Below, in pieces: positions 22,537 to 32,109 of a DNA stretch of 64,000 nucleotides. The notes below the pieces were generated by a model, which made no database searches, was not told the origin of the DNA, and was given only the letters and a program-made list of their open reading frames with translations. The first letter of the stretch is position 1; the number at the start of each line of letters is the position of its first letter. The stretch covers positions 123,774 to 187,773 of the forward strand of contig JAIWNI010000059.1 in the NCBI GenBank assembly GCA_025331435.1. Reading direction: 5' to 3'. A program made the translations under genes and the position numbers. The DNA comes from Choanephora cucurbitarum. Lineage: Eukaryota; Mucoromycota; Mucoromycetes; Mucorales; Choanephoraceae.

Positions 22537-24840
22537 TATCCCAGAAATAGCAATAGCTAGGGCAGACACTTTATCTCTGGAGGTTGTATTACGACCGTGG
22601 CGAGCAGAAGGGCACTTGGAATTATAGCAGATAAAGGCACCTTTGATTTCTCTATAAGTTGTTTTGTCTCGTTTGATAATGTGCGATCTTGCATGAGTGA
22701 GCTTGTTGAAGCAATACACACAAGTCTGGGAAGTATAGTTTTCATTTGTGATACAGACAGTCGTATACCTTGCATGCTGATCTTGCTTCCAAATACCACC
22801 ATATCTAAGATGCCCTCTAATTCTGGAACCTATCCCAAAGCCACGATCACCGATCATCATCAACAGGCTCTTTCTTTGTGCTTCTTTCCCTTTCTTCTTG
22901 ACATCTTTCTTTTTCGAATTAGGGTTCATCAATTTCCTTTTGCGAGAGCAAAGGCGGTCCTTGATTTTCTTGGTAAAGTATTCCTGCTTCATGGCCTGTT
23001 TAGATCTTTGTGGAGAATCATAAAAGTTCCTGACTATCTGTCTATTGGCTTGCAAAAATCGGTAGTTTGTTTGGATTGCTTCTACGGAACTTGCATTGGA
23101 TATACTTTTTTCGGACAACACCTTCTCAACTTGAATCAAATTCACATCATTCGCTTTTATAGCAGCAGGCTTGTGTCTGTAGTTCAAGTTTTGGCTTCCA
23201 AAGTCAATTTCTTCAGCATTGATGACAGTGGACGATGTCAAAAGCTGAAATTCTTCTTCTTGTTCTTCAGTAGTAGTCAAAGCAGAAAACCTGTTGTAGA
23301 GCTTCAAATGATAAACGTATTTTTGAATGGAAACTGGCACTGATTCAGTCATTTTAACAACACCATTGTCTGTGCCGGAGAAGGTGAAATTTTTAGCAAT
23401 GGTAGCAGCGTCACCCATCAGTTCCATATCTTCAGCTTTAGCAATTGTAGGCTGGCCTGTGATCTGCTGCAGTGCTTTGGTTTGTCTGGGCGCTTTTTGA
23501 TCTCTTCTTGTCAAATTTAATGCTCTTCTGCGGATATATAGCTGGTATCGCTGGTCTGCCAGTTCAGACTTGACCTGTTGAATAGCCAGAAACAACCTAC
23601 TTCTCTCAGCCTTCAACCCATCAATGTACACCTTGATCTCATCTCTAACAGCAGCAATCAACTCTTCATCGTTGTTGGCACGCGGACGTCGGATAAAAGA
23701 CTGTATAGTTCTTACAATGTCTGCAATTTGTGTCTGAACACCAGTAATACATTCACCGATTTGAGGACAACACACACCTGCCTCTTCTTCAGAACCACTA
23801 CCTTGCACAACAGCAACTTCAGGCTCAAGATTAAGTGGGGGTTTCCAGCCTTGCTTGGCAGTTTTGATCTGCAAACCAAAATCTTGATAGCTGAATTCTT
23901 TAAAACTATCTTTCAACTGGTTTGACAAGCGGTTGGTGTTCATCAAGAGTCCATCAATTTCTTGTTTCAAGGTTTCATTGTCTTTGTCACGTTCATCGAG
24001 AATATCTTGCCAGGTTGATTCAGGAATGTTGTACTGACGCTTCTGGCCTGTTACATCAGCAGTCTGCTTCATGGGCGCATTTTCTTTGATTCCAAGGATT
24101 CTGACATACTTTCCACCAGGCAGCAAATGAATATGATGAGCAAAAATCAGTTTACGGTTTCTGCATAACCGTTGTATCCTATTGATCCTGAAAAAGGCAT
24201 TGAAGACAGCATCTTTATGATTGATATATTCCAAAGGGCCCTAATGACTCTGTTGTCATAACCAAAAAAATGTCATTTTGTTGTCACCATGTTCGCCGAA
24301 TGTCTTGAATAGCGAAGGTGTATCCAGTCTAAAGGACTTTTGCGTTGCAGTAAGCATTGGGCAGATTTTACGACAGAACTTAGCATAACCAGCACAGCGC
24401 AGCAAGTCATTCGCAAGGATTACAAAAGGTAGCTGGTAACCAAAATGAGAGTAGTTTGTCTTTGAAGGGATTTAAGGTTTTAAGTTTCGTAGTATAAGCA
24501 AACATACTTCTGTTTCCTTCTCATTCAAGTCAGAGCGCAGATCTTTCAAGTCTTGTTCGTTAGGCAAATCTTCATCGCGCAACAGCAAGCTCTTGATAAA
24601 GCCCTCTAAGCCATTCAACCTATTCCTAGGAGCATCATTATCAGCATCTTTTAAAGCATCTTCTTCTTCGACAACATCATTTTCATCCATGCTTGCGTAG
24701 TCTTCTGGTACAGCTGGCGGAATAGTGTGTGTCTCTCCTGTCATGAGTGGTTGGAAGGTAACGGGCTTCGGATCGCTTTGGGGATTCATTGGCGCTTTCC
24801 CTTTTCCTTCGTACAGCTGTTTGGGAATGTCTATCTCCAT
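22468..24840 (-). CDS. Fanzor-like protein (eukaryotic TnpB homologue, putative RNA-guided nuclease), probably damaged
   Basis: Exons 24840-24508 and 24459-22468 flank a 48-bp GTATGT...CAAAG intron in phase 0. A 588-residue open frame (from 24234) carries the TnpB/Fanzor core: GTDNGVV (residue D289 of that frame, RuvC-I), GDRGFGIGSRIRGHLRYGG (RuvC-II region), ITNENYTSQTC with E498, a CxxC...CxxxxC zinc ribbon (C505, C508, C536, C541) and SRDKVSALAIA with D554 (RuvC-III). An acid placed beside the zinc ribbon instead of at the usual RuvC-II site is the known Fanzor active-site rearrangement. A coiled-coil-rich N-terminal half precedes it. Damage: in-frame stops at 24256-24258 and 24241-24243 are bypassed only by reading FGYDNRVIRA in another frame. 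The last 22 residues and the stop come from the MITE. Known Fanzors cut DNA with a guide RNA made from the element's 3' end; function here is unproven. Some other TnpB-derived protein is the main alternative. Confidence 0.72.
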
Positions 24841-24849
24841 GTGACCAGT

Positions 24850-26485
24850 TTATAGCATACTGGGACCAGCCTCAGCAGAAGCAATAGAGGGATGTTGGAT
24901 GGCAGGGATTTTTCTTGGACGCTCAGAACCTTCGGTGACATCAGGCTCAGAAGGTTGTTTCCTCTTGGTAAAAGCAGTCTTGGGTTCCTATTGAAAATGG
25001 TATAATAGACATAGATGAGTGACTGATTTCCCGTTGATTGTAGATATACATACCTTAGTTTCCAGAGCTTTTGTGTATGTTGCGATACGTTTCTCACTTT
25101 TTTGGGCTCGAGCTTCCCATTTTTGCTTCATATCCGCAGATGATGATCTGTTTGATTTTTGTCTGTATTTTGCAAGCCGGTAACGTTCTTTGCGGACTAT
25201 CAGCCTTCTTCTGCTTTGATGGAGCAGCGGAAACCAATTGGTGGGATGATCTGCTTCTGTCTTACTTCCTTTTGCAGCTTTGTCTTTTCTTTCTTTAGAG
25301 GCATTTTTCGTAGACTTGATCAATTCTTGATGCTTTCTTTCTCTTGTAGGAGCCAAATAAATACGTAGCAGCACTAACAAAAGCTTGTCCAGAAGAATGT
25401 TGATCATCTTGTTATCACCCCACATGACAGATAGATTGGTAATATAGTTAGTCAATGCAGACTCGTAGCAGGCCATATGAAGAGTGCTTTTTAGTTGGAT
25501 GAACTGGTTGACTGACTCAGAAATAGCTTCCATTAACAGGGTTCTCAAAGGATACTCTGTTTTCGTCTTTGTTTGCAAGCCACGAACACCATAAAAGCCA
25601 GACTTCAAAAAATAAACATGTCGGTCAGTGAAGAGAAAAGGGATGTCATTAGCATCAGGAGAGGCAAGGAAGTTGGAAGCATATGGAGAGGCAGAAAAAT
25701 CAAGGTATCTTGTAATTGAAACTTATTTGGGAAGATACTTTGTATTTGAAAGCCATTCGATCTATCAAATACTGATTTTCCATTGCGAACAGCAAAAGTA
25801 TAATCTCGGAAGCAGGACATTATCATGAACATGATCACTTGGAAGTCACTGATAAAGTTGGAGGTCTGGGCAGTAGTTCAGCAAGCTTCGTATCAAAGAG
25901 TTGTCTAACTTCAGGAGCAAGATCATCACGTATCAACGAGGGAAAATACGCAGTACAGACTTCAAAATATTCTTTGGCAGCAACATAGGAAACAGGTTCA
26001 GTAGGGAGCTCTTCTGAAGAAGGTTCAATGGCTTGAGTAGAACTAGTTGCTTCAGTAGTAGGATTGCTTACAGAATCTAAAACGACATCAAAATTTTGTT
26101 GGACATATTCTCTCCAAAGAACGATTGCTCGAGACACTGCATTATCGTTTAGAAATCTGTTTGCAGATTCTCGCAATTCGAGGTTAGCATGTTTATCCAT
26201 ATCAGCATATAGTCCTTTTGGAATTTGACCAGCAAGAGTTTTTGCTTTAAGAGCAGAGTAATTCGGCTTCTTTTTGTTTTTTTCACAGATAATGTTATCT
26301 CGCAGTTTGGCTCGAGCTACGATGTAAAACAGGTCATGGAATTCTTCTAGAGACATATTGGATGCACGTCTTCTGCCAGAAGTTATGGGAGATGGTTGCT
26401 GTTGCACATTGACAGGCAACTGTGGCGCAGGAGTATAAGGACCGCCGCGATAGAATAAATCTTGTAGAGCTCTGTGGTAGGACAT
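24850..26485 (-). CDS. Companion ORF of the Fanzor locus, unknown function (possibly its N-terminal part)
   Basis: Modelled exons 26485-25839, 25708-25054 and 24987-24850 give 479 residues, and all phases fit. The last intron (GTATGT...TTTTCAATAG) is solid. The 130-bp first intron has a weak GTGATC donor but is supported by phase and by the good restart YLDFSASPYAS...FLFTDRHVYFLKSGFYG. No domain is recognised. The N-terminal part is helical (SLEEFHDLFYIVARAKLRD). The centre has LMEAISESVNQFIQLKS. The C-terminal third is very basic, with many Lys/Arg, fitting a nucleic-acid-binding tail. The stop lies 9 bp before the Fanzor ATG. A 54-bp intron (24860-24807, GTATGC...CGAAG) would remove both and fuse the frames exactly, so this may be the N-terminal half of one protein. 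Confidence 0.55.
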
Positions 26486-26504
26486 AGCCTCAGAGACGTT
26501 AGAC

Positions 26505-26562
26505 CTATTCATAGCATGTTAGTGGGGCAGATATATCAGGGTCAGAATGAAAGATATCTTAC
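26505..26562 (-). other. 5' UTR intron of the Fanzor locus
   Basis: On the minus strand GTAAGA opens, CACTAACAT is a near-perfect branch site and GAATAG closes a 58-bp intron. Splicing removes the ATG of the open frame that starts MNRSNV and leaves the ATG of MSYHRAL (26485) as first start codon. Confidence 0.6.
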
Positions 26563-26652
26563 TCCTCTCAGCAATAAGAGATTAGATGTATTAGAAGAAT
26601 CCAATTGATAAGGTAACAGAGAGAAAGAGAAAAACAGAAGCAACTTTTTGCG

Positions 26653-26662
26653 CCTTTTATAT
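26653..26662 (-). promoter_or_regulatory. TATA box of the Fanzor locus
   Basis: Minus-strand ATATAAAAGG lies about 90 bp before the 5' UTR intron and is followed by a pyrimidine-rich CTTCTGTTTTTCTC initiator region. The locus therefore has its own recognisable RNA polymerase II promoter. Confidence 0.5.
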
Positions 26663-26750
26663 GATAGATTGTATATTCTTTGTTCTCTTTGTGTAACACT
26701 TGGGTGAGACAAACATCTCGGATTCTTAAAGTAGAATTACATCAGCATGA

Positions 26751-26965
26751 ATTTTGGAGCGTCTATATTTGTTGGTAGATGATAACAAGAAGCCTTCCAA
26801 GACGGACAGTATTCTTTCATTAGAGAAAGCCAAGCATTTGAAAGAACAATGGTATCAAATTCTTGATTTATATATCCAAACGATAACAACCAAGTATGAT
26901 CTTGATACTTCTTGTGGTTTTCCTTCCCAAACAGAAACAAACTTTCTTTTGTTTATAGCAGGAGG
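26751..26965 (+). pseudogene. Truncated exon-like fragment next to the Fanzor promoter
   Basis: Open plus-strand frame reading ERLYLLVDDNKKPSKTDSIL ... FPSQTETNFLLFIAGG, ending at a good GTAAGT donor (26965/26966). Upstream it stops at TGA (26748) with no acceptor or start codon, and no matching downstream exon is found. It looks like one exon of a gene whose 5' part was lost where the Fanzor locus begins. Function unknown. Confidence 0.35.
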
Positions 26966-28758
26966 TAAGTTATTTCATAGAGATATATGTGAGACTTTTA
27001 ACACTTAATTCATATGCCTCAAAATGCATATTAATGATGGTTTTTACCCAAAAAAATCACATTACTCTGTAATCACAAACTTGATTTCATGAAGAGGGGT
27101 ACTTTTTAGTTTTTAGAAAGACTTTTCTTCATTCTGTTAAGCAAGTCAGAAGGCCCTCTAGAATGATGTTACTCGAAAGCATGTCTTTCATTGACTCCTC
27201 TAATGATGTTCCTTAAACGAAGTACAGCTCTTGTAAGGATTGCAGGACGTAACCGGCTTCGTTTTAGAGATAAAGCTTACTTCACTAGCCTGATTGTCTG
27301 ACTCACTTTGGTTTCTTATTTGTGGCCGAACAAGCTTGCAATGACTGGAATTTTCTTGATGAATCTCTTTGGTAGAAGAGAGAGTTTTGAAATTTTTAGT
27401 AATGTTCTTTATGGGCCCACTCATCAAAAGACATCTTGTAAGAACTTAAATGAGCGCTGGTAATAGCAGCTTTTATTGGTTGACATCGTCCAATCGTATT
27501 GCTTATTACCGGTGGAGTAGTCCCCCAGACACAGCAGCCCTGCCATAAAGTACCCCTTTCGGGAATTGAAAGTTGAGATCTACCAGAAAAAATAGAGACC
27601 TAGTCATCTCTTGGTAGTGCCATCTGATTTTTCTTATTGCACCATCTAAAAAAATTATATGTGCCATCTTTTTCTCTCAGGGTTCCATCTATTTCCGGAG
27701 GCGGTGTAGCTGAACACGTATTCTTTTCTTGCTTGAATTGCAACCCAAGCTACTTTGTTATACAATCTTGAGCTTGTATTTATACTCTATAAAGAAATGT
27801 TTGTACTTCAAGCCTTTCATGTCCTTTTCAACATTCTCTTTGCTTCGTTTAAATGTACTCGAAATACACATCAATATGATATTTTATACTTTCCATCTTG
27901 TCTTGTATCGCTTGCTTTTGAAGATATGAATGATTAGTCTTCAGCAGATCTTCTTATGAAACTATCTTGCAGATTTCCATTTTTATTATCGTTGATTATT
28001 AGCGTTCTTTCAATTTCTATCATTGCTTCAGATTCTTTACAAGGCAAAAACCGGATAGAGCATGATTCAGAGAAACAGAGATTTTGATTTATCTGCTCTG
28101 TTGGCTCAAATTACATCAAGTTGTTAAGTCTAACAACAGACATACAATGCAAGCTTATGCTTTCTCTGACTATGAATTAAATGGTATTGCTTATAATTGT
28201 CATCTCTAAGCAGTCTCAAGAAGAACGTTGGATTTGGTGAAATCGTATATCTTTCAACCTCTCGAATGGTTTTGTACTGCATGATACATTAACCTTGATT
28301 TTTTCTTGAATCTATTTTATACAGTTGTCTTTCTCTATCAGTCAATGCTAGGCCTGAAGAGGCTTCATAGTGACCAATTGATATAGCAATTGACTCAACA
28401 CTAGATACACAAAATTGATTTGATCGTATAGCAATCAACAAATAATAGCTTGTAGCATTTGCCCTACTTTATGCTTTAAAAGGCAAGTTTTTTTTTTCGC
28501 GAAAAAAAAACTGTGACTACTTTGACAGAGTGGACGTGCTCGGGTCCATTATATTACCTCTAATGGTAGGTAGATCAAACTTTACTTCGCCAATAGATAC
28601 GGACCATCTTTGCTTAAGCATCCACGCACTCACAAAACACAAACACAATAAATACAAAGATTTCTTTGTTTTACTTTCTCTCTTTTCGCTTTTTCTTCTC
28701 AATTGATTGGCTTGTTTCTCTTTTTTCTTTAAAAAAAAAGCTATACATCTGTTGATCA
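26966..28758. other. Intergenic region of about 1.8 kb
   Basis: No intact gene. It contains an 11-bp inverted repeat pair (AGGGGTACTTT near 27095 and its complement near 27537), several CCATCT direct repeats between 27600 and 27700, and a long hairpin at 28488-28512. The last 70 bp are a T-rich promoter for the glycine dehydrogenase gene. Confidence 0.45.
28488..28512. repeat. T-run/A-run palindrome centred on CGCG
   Basis: AG, a T10 run, CGCG, an A9 run and CT form a near-perfect palindrome about 250 bp before the glycine dehydrogenase start codon. It may simply be a slippage-made hairpin or may sit in the promoter. Confidence 0.6.
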
Positions 28759-31700
28759 ATGTTGTCTCGCATTGCCTTAAGATCTAGAGGCGCCATTGCT
28801 CGCTTGCCTGCACAGCGGTTTGTTGTTCAACCATTGAGACAACCCACTTTCATCGCAAAGCCATGCGCTCGTTTCCAACATACTTCTAAACCTGTTCTTA
28901 GCAAGATTGCCCCCTTGGATACATTTCCTCGTCGCCATATTGGTTCCGAAGGCCAAGATGTTCAAGCAATGTTGGATCAACTCGGTGTAAAATCTATTGA
29001 CGAAATGCTGTCAAAAACCATTCCACCATCCATTCGCTCTCCAAAGCCTTTGGCTATTGGCGAAGGTATTCCTGAAAGAGAATTGCTTGCTCGTCTTAAG
29101 GAAGTTGCTTCGAAGAACAAGATCGCCCGTTCATATATCGGTCAAGGCTATACCGATACAGTTGTCCCTAATGTCATCTTGCGTAACATTCTTGAAAATC
29201 CTGCTTGGTACACACAGGTAAATACAAACAAAGAACAAAAAGCAAAAACAAAACAAAAGAGAAATTCTGTACTTATCATGCAACTTGTAGTATACCCCTT
29301 ACCAACCTGAAATTTCTCAAGGTCGTTTAGAATCTTTGTTAAATTACCAAACATTAGTTACCGATTTGACTGGATTGCCTATTGCCAATGCATCTCTTTT
29401 GGATGAAGGTACAGCAGCTGCAGAAGCTATGTTGATGTGCTGGCAAGCAGCTCGCCGTAAGAAGAATCTCTTTATCGTAGATGAAAACTGTCATCCCCAA
29501 ACAATTGCTTGCTTAAAGACGCGTGCTGAATCTTTCAACATCAATGTCGTTGTTGCCGATACTCTTCATTACAACTTCTCAGAACACAAGGATCTTTGTG
29601 GTGTCTTATTACAGGTATGATGAATATTCATTTAGATAAGAAGAGAGGGAAACGAAAAGAGGAGAGGGAAAAGAATCAAATGATTGCTGACACTATTCTT
29701 TTTAAAAAAAAAAGTATCCTGATACTCGCGGTTCAGTGAAGGATTATGAGGCCTTGACTGCTAGCGTACATGCTGCTGGTGGACAGGTTACTGTTGCTAC
29801 TGACTTGATGGCCTTGACTTTACTTAAATCACCTGGAGAATTCGGTGCTGATATTGCCTTTGGTAACTCTCAACGCTTTGGTGTTCCTATGGGCTTTGGT
29901 GGTCCCCATGCTGCCTTCTTCTCATGTAAAGATGAACATAAGCGCCGTATGCCTGGTCGTTTGATTGGTGTATCCAAGGATGCTGATGGAAACAGTGCTT
30001 ATCGTCTTGCTTTGCAAACCAGAGAACAACACATCCGTCGCGAAAAGGCCACAAGTAACATTTGTACTGCACAAGCTCTCTTGGCCAACATGGCTGCTAT
30101 GTATGCTGTCTACCATGGCCCTGAAGGTTTGAAATCAATTGCCCAACGTATCAACAACATGACTTCTATTTTGGCTCAAGCTATCCGTCAATCTGGATTT
30201 GTTATTGAGAATGGCAACAACTTCTTTGATACACTTGCCATCAAGGTAGGCAACTCTTCCTCCATCCTTACCAAGGCTACTGCTGCTGGTATCAACTTGC
30301 GTGCTATTGACAGCGGTACTGTTGGTATTACTCTTGATGAAGCAGTTACTCAGGACGACTTGGCGAAGCTAATTGAAGTTTTTCACAAAGAAGATCACCC
30401 CTTGCCTTCTATTGAAGAACTCGCCCAATCTCTTGATATCAACAAGTTTACTTACCCTGATCAACTTGAGCGCAAATCTGCTTATTTGAAACACCCTGTA
30501 TTCAACACCTATCATTCTGAGACTGAAATGCTTCGTTACATCCACCACCTTGAAAGCAAGGATCTTTCTCTTGTACACTCCATGATCGCTTTGGGTAGTT
30601 GTACTATGAAGTTGAATGCTACAACTGAAATGATTCCTGTCACATGGCCCGAATTCGCCAACATTCACCCTTTTGCTCCTGTTGAACAAACAGAAGGTTA
30701 TCTTACCATGTTGGATGAACTTGCCGATGATTTGAAAGAGATCACTGGTTTTGAAGGTGTCTCTCTTCAGCCAAACTCTGGTGCTCAAGGTGAATATGCT
30801 GGTCTTCGTGTCATTCGTGCTTACCACCATGCTCGTGGTGAAACTGAACGTAACGTCTGTCTGATTCCTATCTCTGCACACGGTACCAATCCTGCCTCTG
30901 CTGCTATGTCTGGAATGGATGTGGTTATCGTTCAGTGTGATTCCAACGGTAATTTGGATATGGAAGATTTGAAGGCAAAGGCTGAAAAGCATAAGGATAA
31001 ATTAGCTGCTGTGATGATCACCTATCCTTCTACCTTTGGTATCTTTGAAGCAGGTGTTTCTGAAGCTTGTAAGATCATTCATGATAATGGTGGTTTGGTC
31101 TACCTTGATGGTGCTAACTTGAATGCTCAAATTGGGTTAACCAAGCCTGCCGAAATTGGTGCTGATGTTTGCCACATGAACTTGCACAAGACTTTCTGTA
31201 TTCCTCACGGTGGTGGTGGCCCTGGTATGGGCCCCATTGCTTGTACTAAAGAGTTAGAGCCCTACCTTCCTGGTCATCCTGTAGTTGCTTGTGGTGGTAA
31301 GAACCCCATTGGTCCAATCTCTGCTGCACCTTATGGCTCTGCTTCTATCTTGCCTATTTCTTGGGCCTATATTAAGATGATGGGTAGCGAAGGTCTTACT
31401 CAAGCTACAAAGGTTGCTATATTGAATGCAAACTATATGGCCAGTCGTCTCTCTGAACACTACAATGTTTTATACACAAACGAGAATGGTATGTGTGGTC
31501 ACGAATTCATTGTGGATATCAGACCTTTTGTCCAACATGGTATTGAAGCCATTGATGTGGCCAAACGTCTTCAAGATTATGGCTTCCATAGTCCTACCAT
31601 GTCATGGCCCGTGACTAACACATTGATGATTGAACCTACTGAATCCGAAAGCAAAGCTGAACTCGATCGCTTCTGTGATGCTATGATCTCTATTCGTAAG

Positions 31701-31943
31701 GAAATTCAACAGGTCATTGATGGTAAATTGCCAAAGGGTGACAATATGCTTAACAATGCTCCTCACTCTATCAAGGCATTGATGTCTGATAAGTGGAACC
31801 GTCCTTATGGCCGTGAAGCTGCTGCTTTCCCTATGCCTTATCTTAAAGAAAAGAAGTTCTGGCCTTCTGTTTCTCGCGTTGATGATGCTTATGGTGACCG
31901 TAAATTGATTTGTACCTGTCCTTCCCCTGAAGATTACCTTTAA
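28759..31943 (+). CDS. GCV2: Glycine dehydrogenase (decarboxylating), P protein of the glycine cleavage system, mitochondrial
   Basis: Three exons (28759-29217, 29291-29614, 29715-31943) give 1003 residues, the full length of the fused eukaryotic P protein. The first 45 residues are Arg/Ala/Pro-rich with no acids, a mitochondrial presequence. The enzyme uses PLP to decarboxylate glycine and passes the methylamine to lipoyl-H protein in the matrix. Signatures are [17 protein letters not shown] near the mature N-terminus, [13 protein letters not shown] in the N-terminal half, and [31 protein letters not shown] and [17 protein letters not shown] in the C-terminal half; the Lys of NLHKTF binds PLP. 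Both halves are intact. Codon use is optimised, as in strongly expressed genes. Confidence 0.97.
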
Positions 31944-32060
31944 ACTACCCTTTTCTCTTTCTGTATAATAGACAACCTCCTTTTCTTTATTTATTTAATA
32001 TATATACTTTTGTAAAACCCTTCTAGAACAATGAAATAAAGAAAAAATCAATGATTTCTT

Positions 32061-32109
32061 CTTTTTTTTACCCTCTTTTTTTTACCCTCTTTTTTTTACC
32101 CTCTTTTTA
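32061..32109. repeat. 14-bp minisatellite between convergent genes
   Basis: Three and a half copies of CCCTCTTTTTTTTA lie between the glycine dehydrogenase 3' UTR and the MLH3 stop codon, and may serve as shared 3' UTR or termination sequence. Confidence 0.75.

Noticed and set aside
22597..23343. 248-codon plus-strand ORF opposite the Fanzor frame
   Set aside because: Hydrophobic, Phe/Cys-rich product typical of antisense reading; the minus frame has the RuvC and zinc-ribbon motifs.
22400..26662. Idea that the MITE arm is the right terminal repeat of one large Fanzor transposon
   Set aside because: No copy of the 27-bp arm was found near the 5' side of the locus, and both arms with TA duplications lie within 137 bp, which fits an independent MITE better.
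27090..27550. Candidate element bounded by AGGGGTACTTT and its inverted copy
   Set aside because: Only 11-12 bp match, no target-site duplication and the internal ORF is uninformative; chance pairing cannot be excluded.
30369..30992. 207-codon minus-strand ORF inside glycine dehydrogenase
   Set aside because: Antisense of a conserved coding exon, no motif.
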